Assembly (NCBI RefSeq): GCF_000732925.1
Contig: NZ_CP008953.1
Coordinates: 7,805,001 to 7,869,000, forward strand
Direction of reading: 5' to 3'
Origin: Amycolatopsis japonica
GTDB taxonomy: Bacteria; Actinomycetota; Actinomycetes; Mycobacteriales; Pseudonocardiaceae
Length of the DNA: 64,000 bases
Shown here piece after piece: positions 31,613-40,276 of the stretch (its first letter is position 1; each line of letters opens with the position of its first letter). The notes beneath the pieces were generated by a model, which was given only the letters and a program-made list of their open reading frames with translations, ran no database searches and was not told where the DNA came from. The translations under genes were made by a program, and so were the position numbers.

Positions 31613-32918
31613 ACAGGTGTTCCCGCAGGGTGTCGCCGGTGTAATCGGTCCGGAAGACACCCCGTTCCTGAAGCCGCGGGACGACGTCGTCGACGAACGC
31701 GTCGAGCCCACCCGGGGTCAGATGCGGCACCAGCACGAAGCCGTCGGCGGCGTCGCTCTGGACGTACTCGTCGATCGATTCCGCGACCTGCCGGGCGGTG
31801 CCGACGAACTGCTGGCGCGCGGTCACCTCGATGACCAGTTCGCGGATGGAGAGCTTCTTCTCCTCCGCGATCGCTCGCCATTTCGCGGCCACGGCCAGCG
31901 GATCCTTCTCGTGCCGGACCCGGCCCCAGGTCAGCGGTTCGGCGTCGGGATCCGGATCGATCTCGGGGAGCGGGCCATCGGCGTCGTAGGCGGAGAGGTC
32001 GCGGCTCCAGACCTGTTCGAGGAACTGGATCGCGGTCGCCGGCCGCACCTGCTGATAGCGGATCTCGCGGGCCTGCTCGTGCGCGTCCTCCTCGGTGTCG
32101 CCGAGGACGAAGGTGGCGGCGGGCATGATCAGCAGCTCGCCGGGCTCGCGGCCATAGGCGGGTAGCCGTCGCTTGACGTCGGCGAAGAACTCCTTGCCGC
32201 TCTCGAGTGAACCGTGCCGGCTGAAGATGACGTCGGCGGTCTTCGCGGCGAACTCCCTGCCCTCGTCGGAGTCCCCTGCTTGGATGACGATCGGCTGCCC
32301 CTGCGGGGTCCTCGGCACGGTGAATTCGCCGCGGATGTCGAACTGCGGTCCACTGTGGACAAAGCGCTCTATGCCGCGGGCGAAGACGCCGTTCTCCTTG
32401 TCCCCCACCACCGCGTCGGGCGCCCAGCTGTCCCAGAGTTCGCGCACGGTGGCGAGGAACTCCTCGGCGCGGCGGTAGCGGTCCTCGCGTTTCAGGAAGC
32501 CGCCGCGGCGGAAGTTCCGGCCCGTCCACGCGTCCGGTGACGTGACGACGTTCCACGCGGCGCGGCCGCCGGAGAGATGGTCGATGCTCGCGACCTGCCG
32601 TGCGACCTCGTACGGCTCGTTGAAGGTGGACGACAGCGTGCCCGCGAGGCCGAGCCGGGTGGTGACCGCGGAGAGCGCGGCCAGCACGGTGGTGGTGTTC
32701 GGCCGCCCGACGACGTCCGAATCGAGGATCTTGCCCGCGTGTTCGCGCAGACGCAGGCCCTCGGCGAGGAACAGGAAGTCGAACTTGCCCCGCTCGGCCG
32801 TGCGCGCGAGGTGTTCGAAGGACGAAAAGTCGATTTGGCTACCCGAATGCGGGTCACTCCACACCGTCGTGTTGTTGACGCCGGGGAAGTGCGCGGCGAG
32901 TTTGACCTGTTTGGGCAT
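31602..32918 (-). CDS. NtaA/DmoA-family FMN-dependent monooxygenase
   Basis: 438 residues. Typical blocks are KFDFLFLAEGLRLREH, TTRLGLAGTLSSTFNEPYEV, LSGGRAAWNVVTSPDAWTGR and NFRRGGFLKREDRYRRAEEF. This is the two-component monooxygenase subclass of the luciferase-like superfamily, which needs reduced FMN from a partner reductase and includes nitrilotriacetate, dibenzothiophene-sulfone and dimethylsulfide monooxygenases. It lies 3 bp after the next luciferase-like gene and is probably cotranscribed with it. No flavin reductase is nearby. Confidence 0.9.
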   Translation of the reverse strand: MPKQVKLAAHFPGVNNTTVWSDPHSGSQIDFSSFEHLARTAERGKFDFLFLAEGLRLREHAGKILDSDVVGRPNTTTVLAALSAVTTRLGLAGTLSSTFNEPYEVARQVASIDHLSGGRAAWNVVTSPDAWTGRNFRRGGFLKREDRYRRAEEFLATVRELWDSWAPDAVVGDKENGVFARGIERFVHSGPQFDIRGEFTVPRTPQGQPIVIQAGDSDEGREFAAKTADVIFSRHGSLESGKEFFADVKRRLPAYGREPGELLIMPAATFVLGDTEEDAHEQAREIRYQQVRPATAIQFLEQVWSRDLSAYDADGPLPEIDPDPDAEPLTWGRVRHEKDPLAVAAKWRAIAEEKKLSIRELVIEVTARQQFVGTARQVAESIDEYVQSDAADGFVLVPHLTPGGLDAFVDDVVPRLQERGVFRTDYTGDTLREHLFSR

Positions 32919-32921
32919 TTG

Positions 32922-34007
32922 TCACGCCTCCGCGTACTGGTTGACGGCGACCCCGAGGCCGAGATGATCGCGCAGGGTGGCGCCGGTGTAGGTCTGCCGG
33001 AACGCGCCCGCGGCTTGGAGCGCGGGCACGGTCTCGGCGGTGAAGAGCGCCAGGTCGTCGGGCAGGACCGCGGGCCGGATGTGGAAGCCGTCGAGGCTGT
33101 TGGATTCCGCGAGGCGGGGCAGCTCGGTGGCGAGGTCGGCGGGAGTTCCGGTGAAGCTCGGGCCCGGCGGGAAGGGCGCGTAGGCCTCTAGCGCCCGGCG
33201 GCGTTCGATGGCCGCCTGCTCGGTCTCGGCGAGCACGATCGACAGGCCGGCGAGCAGTTTCGCGTCCGGGAAGCGCTCGCGGGCGCCGCGGATCTCGTCG
33301 ACCAGGACGACGTCGGCGCCGTGCGCGTACGGCGAGTCGCCGTAAACCGCGACGACGGGGTGGCCCTGCGGCGGGCGTGGTGTGATCGAAGGTCCCTTGA
33401 TGCTGAAGAAGCGGCCTTCGAAGTCGACGTAGTGCAGCTTCTCGCGGTCGATGAAGCGGCCGGTCGGCTCGTCGCGGATGATCGCGCCGTCCTCCCAGCT
33501 GTCCCAGAGGCGGGCGATGACGTCGACGACCTCGGCGTTCTCCGCTTCGGCGTCCACCTCGGACGGCAAGGTGCGCCTGCCGAAGTGCGCGACCTCGGCT
33601 TCGGTGCGCGAAGGCACCGCGAGGACGCCTGCGCGGCCGCGGCTCGCGAAGTCGAGCGAAGCGACGGCCGTCGAGATGTGGAACGGCTCGGTGTGCGTGG
33701 TGGTGACCGTGGGAACGAGGCCGATCCCGCTGGTCACGGGGGCTATCGCGGCGAAGGTAAGAAGCGCGTCCAGCCGGCCTCGAACGACCTCCTCGCCTCC
33801 GGGTTGGAGCGCGAGTGTGTCGTCGAGGGTGACGAAGTCGAGCGAAGCCGCTTCAGCGAGCTTCGCGTGGGCGAGGTAGTGGGCGGCGGTGAACAACGCG
33901 GACGGGCGGACGTCGGAGACCCGCCAGGCGGCCGGATGCTGCCCGGCCCCGTCGAGCGCGACCCCGAGGTGCAACTGCTGTGCGGAACCCATGCCCGGGG
34001 AACTCAC
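32922..34007 (-). CDS. Luciferase-like FMN-dependent monooxygenase
   Basis: 361 residues from the GTG at 34007; an ATG five codons in (MGSAQQLHLG) is an alternative. It has the luciferase-like TIM barrel with LAEAASLDFVTLDDTLALQP, GIGLVPTVTTTHTEPFHIST and LDFASRGRAGVLAVPS. It is followed at 3 bp by the NtaA/DmoA-like monooxygenase, so the two probably act on the same pathway. Sulfur- or xenobiotic-compound oxidation is plausible, but no ABC transporter accompanies it. Confidence 0.88.
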   Translation of the reverse strand: MSSPGMGSAQQLHLGVALDGAGQHPAAWRVSDVRPSALFTAAHYLAHAKLAEAASLDFVTLDDTLALQPGGEEVVRGRLDALLTFAAIAPVTSGIGLVPTVTTTHTEPFHISTAVASLDFASRGRAGVLAVPSRTEAEVAHFGRRTLPSEVDAEAENAEVVDVIARLWDSWEDGAIIRDEPTGRFIDREKLHYVDFEGRFFSIKGPSITPRPPQGHPVVAVYGDSPYAHGADVVLVDEIRGARERFPDAKLLAGLSIVLAETEQAAIERRRALEAYAPFPPGPSFTGTPADLATELPRLAESNSLDGFHIRPAVLPDDLALFTAETVPALQAAGAFRQTYTGATLRDHLGLGVAVNQYAEA

Positions 34008-34057
34008 GCGCCCGGCCCTCGATTCCCGCTCCCACGAGGTGAGATCCCCGGCCCGAC

Positions 34058-34126
34058 CTGCGTTTCGCGGGCTAATCGCGATCTGGGGGCCACCTGCAGT
34101 TAGCGGGCTAAACGCGATCTGGGGGG
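34058..34126. repeat. Two degenerate tandem copies of the TTTAGCGGGCTAAA repeat
   Basis: Copy 1 at 34058-34089 reads GCGTTTCGCGGGCTAATCGC and copy 2 at 34094-34126 reads CAGTTAGCGGGCTAAACGC, each ending GATCTGGGGG. They fill the 125-bp gap between the luciferase-like start and htpX and match the perfect palindrome at 39909. Confidence 0.75.
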
Positions 34127-34132
34127 ACGGGG

Positions 34133-34999
34133 TCAGTAGGGGCGGCGGGCCATGTCTTCCAGGCGTCGGATGCGTTCGGCCATGGGCGGATGGGTCGAGA
34201 AGAGCTTCGAGAGGCCTTCGCCCGGACGGAACGGGTTCGCGATCATCAGGTGCGACTGCGAGACCAGCTTCGGCTCCGGCACGAGCGGCGCCGCGCGCGT
34301 CCCGCTGTCGAGCTTCCGCAGGGCGGACGCCAGCCCGAGCGGGTCGCCGGTGAGTTCCGCGCCCGACGCGTCGGCCTGGAACTCCCGCGAGCGGCTCACC
34401 CCGAGTTTCACGACGGCGGCCGCGATCGGCCCGATCAGCACCAGCAGCAGCCCGACCAGCGGACTGTCGCCGTCCTCCCGGTTACCGCCGCCGAAGACGC
34501 TGGTGAACATCGCGATGTTGGCGATCACGCTGATCACGCTCGCCAGCGCGCCCGCGACGCACGAGATGAGGATGTCGCGGTTGTAGACATGGGACAGTTC
34601 GTGCCCGAGCACCGCCCGCAGTTCGCGTTCGTCGAGCAGGTCGAGGATGCCGGTGGTGCAGCACACCGCCGCGTGCCGGGGGCTGCGGCCGGTGGCGAAG
34701 GCGTTCGGGGCGACGGTGGGGCTGATGTAGAGCCGCGGCATCGGTTGCCGCGCCGTGGTCGCCAGCTCGCGCACGATCCGGTACATCGCCGGCTGCTCGG
34801 CCTCGGACACCGGCCGCGCGCGCATGGCCCGCAGCGCCAGCTTGTCGGAGTTGAAGTAGGCGTACGCGTTGACGCCGAGCGCCACCACCAGGCCGATGAC
34901 CAGCGCGCCCCGCCCGAAGAAACCGCTGATCCCGACGATCAGCGCGGACAGCAGGCCGAGCAGGACGACGGTCTTCAGCCCGTTCTGGTGCTTGTGCAC
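34133..34999 (-). CDS. htpX: Zinc metalloprotease HtpX
   Basis: 288 residues. Two N-terminal membrane helices (about 10-26 and 29-48), then the M48 domain. The zinc-binding HELSH motif is at residues 133-137 (GHELSHVYNRD), two more membrane helices follow, and a downstream Glu is in SREFQADASGAEL. HtpX degrades damaged membrane proteins with its active site facing the cytoplasm. The end contains FSTHPPMAERIRRLE as in the family. It follows a repeat-containing gap. Confidence 0.96.
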   Translation of the reverse strand: MHKHQNGLKTVVLLGLLSALIVGISGFFGRGALVIGLVVALGVNAYAYFNSDKLALRAMRARPVSEAEQPAMYRIVRELATTARQPMPRLYISPTVAPNAFATGRSPRHAAVCCTTGILDLLDERELRAVLGHELSHVYNRDILISCVAGALASVISVIANIAMFTSVFGGGNREDGDSPLVGLLLVLIGPIAAAVVKLGVSRSREFQADASGAELTGDPLGLASALRKLDSGTRAAPLVPEPKLVSQSHLMIANPFRPGEGLSKLFSTHPPMAERIRRLEDMARRPY

Positions 35000-35132
35000 G
35001 GCGTCCTGCTCCTTTCTTTCTCAGGGTGGGGGTTACTCATCGGAAACAACGCGATCGGGGGACGCGAAGTTCCTTCGCGTGCTCGGATCGCGGGTTATCG
35101 TCGAAGCCGGGAACGATCATCGGGAGGCGCCT

Positions 35133-36101
35133 GTGCGAGGACCCGAACTGAGCCGCCGAGCCCTGCTCACGCTGGCCGCGGCCGGTGCCTCCGCGGTCGC
35201 CTTCGCACCGGCGGCCAGAGCCGAGAAAGTCCTTCTCGTCGAGGTCGAGGGCACCCCGGAGGCGGTCGCGGTGAATTCCGTCACCGGCTTCGCGTACGTT
35301 TCGGACCCGTCCACCGGCACGATCGTCGTCCTCGACTCGCGGTCCGGCACGGTCGGTGACGTGATCCCGGTCGGCGGCGAACCCGCCGGGCTGGCCGTGG
35401 ACGCGGTGACCAACCGGGTCTTCGTGGCGAACCCGCCCGCCGGGACGGTCCTGGTCTTGGACGGACGGACCAACGACGTCGTCAGCGTGGTGCCGGCCGG
35501 GCCCGGCGCGTCCAGTGTCGACGTCGACGAGCAGGCGAACCGCATCTACGCGGTCAGCGATCTCACCGGGACGCTCGCCGTCATCGACGGCGTGAGCTGC
35601 CGCCTGCTGGACCTGGTCCCGGGCCCGACACGGGGGCTGTCCTCCACAGCGGTCGACAGCGGGCGCAAGCTCGCTTACTGCACCAGCACGACCACCGATT
35701 CGCTGGAGGTCTTCGACATCGGCGCGGGCGAGTTCACCGGCGGGATCCCGGTCGGCAAGTCGCCGACCGGCGTGGCCGTGCACGGCGCCACCGGCACGGT
35801 GTTCGTCGCGAATTCGGCCATCCATCATCTGTCCATCGTGGACACGGGCACACGCAAGGAAAAGGCGACCGTGCTGCTGCGCTCGGAGTCTTCGGCGCTC
35901 GCGGTCCACGAAGGTTCGAACACCGTTTACACCAACGGCGGCCCCAACGGCATCGCCAGGATCGACGGCAGGACGAGCCTGCTCACCGGCGACCTGTCAC
36001 TCGGCGTGAACCCCGGCGCGGTCGCGATCGACCAGCGCACCAGGACGGTGTACGTGGCGGATCCCTTACGCGGCAGGGTTTCCCTCATCAGGGACTTCTG
36101 A
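35133..36101 (+). CDS. Tat-exported YncE-like beta-propeller
   Basis: 322 residues from the GTG at 35133 (GGGAGG upstream). The N-terminus SRRALLTLAAAGASAVAFAP is a twin-arginine signal. The rest is seven YncE/YVTN-like blades of the type AVNSVTGFAYVSDPSTGTIV, ...VLDGRTNDVVSVVPAG. The family has surface, possibly cell-envelope or DNA/peptide-binding roles in other bacteria. There is no catalytic motif. It is followed by a BtrH-like gene 24 bp on and is probably in one unit with it and the thioesterase. Confidence 0.85.
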   Translation: MRGPELSRRALLTLAAAGASAVAFAPAARAEKVLLVEVEGTPEAVAVNSVTGFAYVSDPSTGTIVVLDSRSGTVGDVIPVGGEPAGLAVDAVTNRVFVANPPAGTVLVLDGRTNDVVSVVPAGPGASSVDVDEQANRIYAVSDLTGTLAVIDGVSCRLLDLVPGPTRGLSSTAVDSGRKLAYCTSTTTDSLEVFDIGAGEFTGGIPVGKSPTGVAVHGATGTVFVANSAIHHLSIVDTGTRKEKATVLLRSESSALAVHEGSNTVYTNGGPNGIARIDGRTSLLTGDLSLGVNPGAVAIDQRTRTVYVADPLRGRVSLIRDF

Positions 36102-36125
36102 CGCCGGAACGGGCATGATGGCGGG

Positions 36126-37313
36126 GTGAGCGAGTACGCATTGCGTGGCGGGCTGCAACCCGACGTCTCGGCGGTCACCGCCGTATTGACCCATCACGGT
36201 GTCGAAGGGCCGGACGGTCAGGCGCCCGGCGAAGCGCTGGTCTTCGCCGCGTCCGGTGGGATCGGCGCCGGCTACATCCTGTGGGACTTCGCGCACGAGA
36301 CGACGTCGACGATCGTGTTCGGCTTCCGCGCGCGCTGGCAGTATCCGCAGGAATGGCTCAAGTCCACAGTGGACCGTCTTGGGCTCGCCGTCGACATCCA
36401 CACCACCGGCGGCAAACGTGCCGCCGCGAAACGGCTTTCCGCGAATCTCGAAGCGGGACGGCCGTCGATCGTCCTCCCCGACCGCGAATCACTCGGCTAC
36501 TGGCGGCTGCCGCCGGAGATGTCCGGCGGTGGCGGCCACTTCGTCGTCGCGTACGGCGAAGAGGACGGCCGGGTGCTGGTCGACGACCGGAACCTCGCCC
36601 CGCTGACGGTCGACCGGAAGACGTTCGACGCCGCGCGGGGCCGGGTCGGCTCGTACAAGAACCTGCTCGCCACGATCGAGCCCGGCGAGGTCCCCGACTG
36701 GCGGGCGGCCGTGCGCGGCGGGCTGACGGACTGCGCCCGGAACCTCTCGGAGCCGTCGAAGTCGTTCTCACTGCCCGCCTGGGGGCGCTGGGCGAAGGCG
36801 ATGACCGACGAACGTGACCCCAAGGGCTGGCCGCGCGCGTTCGGTGAGCGGCGCGGGCTCGTCGGGGCGCTTTTCACTGTGTGGGAGAGCGTCACTCCGG
36901 CGGGGATGGAGGGCGGGCATCTGCGCGGGCTGTTCGCCGACGCGCTCACCGAGGCCGCCGCCCTGCTCGAACTCCCGGCGCTGGCCGAACAGGCGTCGAC
37001 CTGGCGCGGGATCGCCGAGCGCTGGGCGGAGCTGGCCGAGGCGGCCGTTCCGGTGGCGAACGCCGAATTCGCCTGGATGCGCGGGCTCGTCAGCGCGGTT
37101 TCCGCGGGTGTCCGCGAGGGCGACGCGGGGCAGGAAGCCGCCGCGGCCGCCGGTGAGGAGATGTGGAAACTGCGCGCGCACTACAACGACGAAACGCCGT
37201 TCACCGACGTCGAAGCCCGTGAACTTTTCAGCACGATGGGCACCCTGCTCCGGGACATCCACACCGCCGAGACCGCGGCGATCCGCGAGCTCTCCGAAGC
37301 CCTGATGGAGTGA
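36126..37313 (+). CDS. BtrH N-terminal / DUF4872-like protein, probable degenerate acyltransferase
   Basis: 395 residues from a GTG. The N-terminal 180 residues match the BtrH_N family, a cysteine-protease-like acyltransferase in butirosin synthesis: GIGAGYILWDFAHE, PQEWLKSTVDRLGL, FVVAYGEEDGRVLVDDRN. In the family a catalytic Cys usually sits in an HC..s.L block before HHG; here the block reads PDVSAVTAVLTHHG with no Cys. The C-terminal 200 residues are helical (DUF4872-like). No pathway genes are adjacent, so the substrate is unknown. Confidence 0.75.
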   Translation: MSEYALRGGLQPDVSAVTAVLTHHGVEGPDGQAPGEALVFAASGGIGAGYILWDFAHETTSTIVFGFRARWQYPQEWLKSTVDRLGLAVDIHTTGGKRAAAKRLSANLEAGRPSIVLPDRESLGYWRLPPEMSGGGGHFVVAYGEEDGRVLVDDRNLAPLTVDRKTFDAARGRVGSYKNLLATIEPGEVPDWRAAVRGGLTDCARNLSEPSKSFSLPAWGRWAKAMTDERDPKGWPRAFGERRGLVGALFTVWESVTPAGMEGGHLRGLFADALTEAAALLELPALAEQASTWRGIAERWAELAEAAVPVANAEFAWMRGLVSAVSAGVREGDAGQEAAAAAGEEMWKLRAHYNDETPFTDVEARELFSTMGTLLRDIHTAETAAIRELSEALME

Positions 37314-37322
37314 ACCGGGCCG

Positions 37323-37838
37323 GTGTCCGTTGCGCCGCGCGGCCGGAACACCACGCGATCATTCAAGATCCACTTCGTGCACGCACATCCGCTGGGGACG
37401 ACCAGTGCGCGTCCCGCTCCCGAGATCCACCTCCACCGCCATCGCCTGCGTGTCGCCGACCTGGACCATCTCGGCCACGTCGGGAATGTGCGGTTGCTCG
37501 ACTATTTCCAGGAAGCCCAGGTCGCGATGCTCGACCCGCGGCGTGAGCACCTCTTCCAGGCCAAGGGACCGGCGTATCTCATCGCGAAGCACAACGTCAG
37601 CTACCTGCGCAGGCTGACCTTCCGCGACAGCCCGGTCGAGGTGGAGACCGTGGTCGGCCGGATCGGGACCTGCGACGTCGTGGTGAACAGCAGGCTGCGT
37701 GACGAGCGGGCCGTTTACGCGCGCTGCCGCACCATCTGGGTCGCGTGCGTCCTGCCCGAAGGCAGCACGCGAAGACTCGGCGACGAGGAACGCGAGCGGT
37801 TGACGCGGTTCAGCGGGGCGATCGACGAGCTCTCCTGA
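37323..37838 (+). CDS. Hotdog-fold acyl-CoA thioesterase (4HBT type)
   Basis: 171 residues from the GTG at 37323; a GTG at 37377 would give 153 residues and neither has a clear ribosome site. The 4HBT pattern is seen: RVADLDHLGHVGNVRLLDYF, with the catalytic Asp and the HVGN element, then NVSYLRRLTFRDSPVEVET. It hydrolyses acyl-CoA or acyl-ACP. It lies 9 bp after the BtrH-like gene, a pairing that could supply or remove an acyl group (inference). Confidence 0.85.
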   Translation: MSVAPRGRNTTRSFKIHFVHAHPLGTTSARPAPEIHLHRHRLRVADLDHLGHVGNVRLLDYFQEAQVAMLDPRREHLFQAKGPAYLIAKHNVSYLRRLTFRDSPVEVETVVGRIGTCDVVVNSRLRDERAVYARCRTIWVACVLPEGSTRRLGDEERERLTRFSGAIDELS

Positions 37839-37973
37839 ATCAGTTTTTAACCGTTTATGCTCCATTTCCCGCAGCACCGGAAAACGGCTGGGCCGTTCAG
37901 CGGCTGATCATCCCGCTTTTCGGCCGGTACCTTCGGAAGACCTCTCCCCTGCAGAGCTCCCCGGAGGTATTTC

Positions 37974-39899
37974 ATGCCACGGTCGAAGTCTGTCCGCTTT
38001 CTCGCGCCCTTGGTCGGCGCGATGCTCCTGACGAGCGGGGTGGCCGTCGCCGCCCCGGCCGCCGAAGACCCCCAGTTCATCCGCCTGGCCAGCAGGACCT
38101 TCGATCCGCTCAGCCAGCGCACGGCCGCGAGCCAGGACTGGAAGGGCGCCTACCTGCTCCAGGTCCGGAGCGCGCTGACCGACGAACAGCGTGGGCGATT
38201 GCGTTCACTCGGCGTGCGGATCGGGACCTACATTCCCGATTTCGCCTACGTGGTCCGGCTGAAGCCGGAGAACCGCGAATCGGTCGCGAAATTGAATTTC
38301 GTCCGCTGGCTCGGCGAATACCGGGCGGACGACAAGGTGGAGATCTCATCGGCCGCGACGGGCGGCTACCTGGTGACGCTGGTCGAATCGGACGCGCGGG
38401 ATCAGCGCGCGGTGGCCGAGCGGATCCTGCGGCTCGGCGGCGGCATCGAGGCGATCTCGCAGAGCGGGCAGCACATCGTGGCGAAGCTCGGCCCCGGTCA
38501 GGCCGCCACCGTGGCGCAGGGGGCCGAGGTGCTCGCGGTCGGCGCGATCACCGCGCCCGAGACCGACATGGCCAACGCCAGGGAGAGCGGCGGCGCGAAC
38601 TACATCGAGAGTGTCGGCGGCTACCGCGGCCAGGGCGTGCGCGGCGAGGTGATGGACGGCGGACTGCGTGTCACGCACCAGGAGTTCAAGGCTCGGCCGA
38701 CGGTGATGCACGGGTCGAACTCCACCAGCACCAGCCACGGGACTTCCACGTACGGCCAGATCTTCGCGTCGGGGGTGAGCGCGCCGCAGCGGGGGCTGCT
38801 GCCCGAGGCGCAGGGGATCTTCGCGACCTACAACAAGCCGGACCGCTACGCCCACACCAAGGAACTGGTCGACCCGGCCGGCAAGTACCGCGCGGTGTTC
38901 CAGAGCAACAGCTGGGGCGGCGGGCTGACCACGGCCTACAACTCGGTCTCCGCCGAGCTCGACAAGATCGTCTTCGATCACGACCTGCTGATCTGCCAGT
39001 CGCAGAGCAACGCGGGCACCCAGCAGTCGCGGCCGCAGGCCTGGTCGAAGAACGTGCTCTCGGTCGGCGGGCAGTACCACTACAACACGCTCGGCCGCAC
39101 CGACGACAAGTGGAACGGCGGCGCCAGCATCGGCCCGGCCGCCGACGGCCGGATCAAACCCGAGCTGTCGAACTACTACGACCGGATCGACACCACGTCG
39201 TCCGGCAGTGACACCTCGTACACGACGTCGTTCGGCGGCACGAGCGGGGCGACGCCGATCACCTGCGGAAACGCCGGGCTGCTGTTCCAGATGTGGGCCG
39301 ACGGCGTGTTCGACGGCGGCCCTGGGAAGGGCCGCGACGTCTTCGCGAGCCGCCCGCACGCCGCGACCGCGAAGGCGCTGCTGATCAACGGGGCCGACCA
39401 GTTCACGTTCAGCGGCACCTCGCACGACATGACCCGGACGCATCAGGGCTGGGGCACCGCGAACGTGCGGTACCTGCACGAACAGGCCAAGGCGAACGGG
39501 TGGAAGCTGCCGGTGCTGGTGAACGAGACCGACCTGCTGGGCACCGGGCAGTCGAAGAAGTACACGGTCGCGGTGAACGGGACCAAGCAGTTCAAGGCCA
39601 CGCTGGCCTACACCGACCCGGCGGGCTCGCCGAGCGCGTCGGTCACCAGGGTCAACGACCTGACACTGAAGGTCACCGCGCCGAACGGGACCGTCTACTA
39701 CGGCAACAACGGGCTGAAGGCGGGCAACTTCTCGACCGCGGGCGGGTCGCCGAACACCGTCGACACGGTGGAGAACGTCATCCTCGAGAAGCCGGCCGCC
39801 GGTACGTGGACGGTGGAGGTCGTGGCGACCCAGGTGAACGCCGACGGTCATCCGGAGACGTCGGCGACCGATGCGGACTACGCGTTGGTGGTTTCTTGA
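37974..39899 (+). CDS. Secreted subtilisin-like (S8) serine protease
   Basis: 641 residues. Sec signal (RFLAPLVGAMLLTSGVAVAA) then a propeptide-like region of about 170 residues. All three catalytic residues are visible: Asp228 in GEVMDGGLRV, His255 in TSHGTSTYG and Ser424 in FGGTSGATP. The C-terminal 110 residues are a beta-rich domain with YTVAVNGTKQFKATLAYTDP and a final PAAGTWTVEVVATQV, resembling the P-domain/CBD found in S8 proteins. It is exported and probably self-processed. AT-rich upstream sequence holds its promoter. Confidence 0.93.
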   Translation: MPRSKSVRFLAPLVGAMLLTSGVAVAAPAAEDPQFIRLASRTFDPLSQRTAASQDWKGAYLLQVRSALTDEQRGRLRSLGVRIGTYIPDFAYVVRLKPENRESVAKLNFVRWLGEYRADDKVEISSAATGGYLVTLVESDARDQRAVAERILRLGGGIEAISQSGQHIVAKLGPGQAATVAQGAEVLAVGAITAPETDMANARESGGANYIESVGGYRGQGVRGEVMDGGLRVTHQEFKARPTVMHGSNSTSTSHGTSTYGQIFASGVSAPQRGLLPEAQGIFATYNKPDRYAHTKELVDPAGKYRAVFQSNSWGGGLTTAYNSVSAELDKIVFDHDLLICQSQSNAGTQQSRPQAWSKNVLSVGGQYHYNTLGRTDDKWNGGASIGPAADGRIKPELSNYYDRIDTTSSGSDTSYTTSFGGTSGATPITCGNAGLLFQMWADGVFDGGPGKGRDVFASRPHAATAKALLINGADQFTFSGTSHDMTRTHQGWGTANVRYLHEQAKANGWKLPVLVNETDLLGTGQSKKYTVAVNGTKQFKATLAYTDPAGSPSASVTRVNDLTLKVTAPNGTVYYGNNGLKAGNFSTAGGSPNTVDTVENVILEKPAAGTWTVEVVATQVNADGHPETSATDADYALVVS

Positions 39900-39908
39900 C
39901 GGTGTGAC

Positions 39909-39948
39909 GGCCCGGATCGCGTTTAGCGGGCTAAACGCGATCCGGGCC
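39909..39948. repeat. Perfect 40-bp palindrome, TTTAGCGGGCTAAA family
   Basis: 18-nt arms (GGCCCGGATCGCGTTTAG) flank CGGG with no mismatch. It begins 10 bp after the subtilase stop, so it can also end that transcript, though no T-tract follows. Confidence 0.85.
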
Positions 39949-39966
39949 GGGGGCACGTGGCGATGG

Positions 39967-40026
39967 GATGTCGCGAAAGCCACTTTCGAGACATCAGACG
40001 TCGCGAAAGTGGCTTTCGCGACGTCT
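39967..40026. repeat. Two tandem hairpins that can also pair with each other
   Basis: Hairpin A (39967-39995) has arms GATGTCGCGAAAG / CTTTCGAGACATC with one mismatch and loop CCA. Hairpin B (39996-40026) has perfect 14-nt arms AGACGTCGCGAAAG / CTTTCGCGACGTCT and loop TGG. The two loops are complementary and the arms are related, so A and B can fold into one long palindrome. Confidence 0.8.
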
Positions 40027-40041
40027 GCGGAGGCCTGACGA

Positions 40042-40113
40042 GTCGCGTTTAGCGGGCTAAACGCGATCCGGGCCGGGGTCTGGCGGGTCGCGTTTAGCCG
40101 GCGGAACGCGATC
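40042..40113. repeat. Two more copies of the TTTAGCGGGCTAAA repeat
   Basis: Copy 1 (40042-40067) reads GTCGCGTTTAGCGGGCTAAA then CGCGATC, nearly identical to 39909. Copy 2 (40086-40113) reads GTCGCGTTTAGCCGGCGGAA then CGCGATC, with a decayed right arm. Confidence 0.78.
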
Positions 40114-40276
40114 GGGCGGGGTTGCCCGCGCCCGGATGGCGGAGACGTCTGCGCCGATGGCCGAGACGACAGGTTTCGGTTGTGAGACGGAAGCGTGAGA
40201 CCCCTGGAAGGCATGTAACGAGGCGACCCGAGGTGCCGACGTCTGGGATACGTGACGCGAGCCAAGGAGCCTCTCG

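Larger units (their letters stand above)
39900..40276. other. 377-bp gene-free region made of palindromic repeats
   Basis: No reading frame here looks coding. It contains three palindromic blocks listed separately at 39909, 39967 and 40042, then about 160 bp with no structure I recognise apart from an AAGGAG ribosome site before the methyltransferase gene at 40277. The glycan operon promoter should lie in the last 160 bp; no convincing boxes were found. Confidence 0.7.

Noticed and set aside
39900..40113. CRISPR array
   Set aside because: The repeats are palindromic, irregularly spaced, too few, and lack spacer regularity or cas genes.
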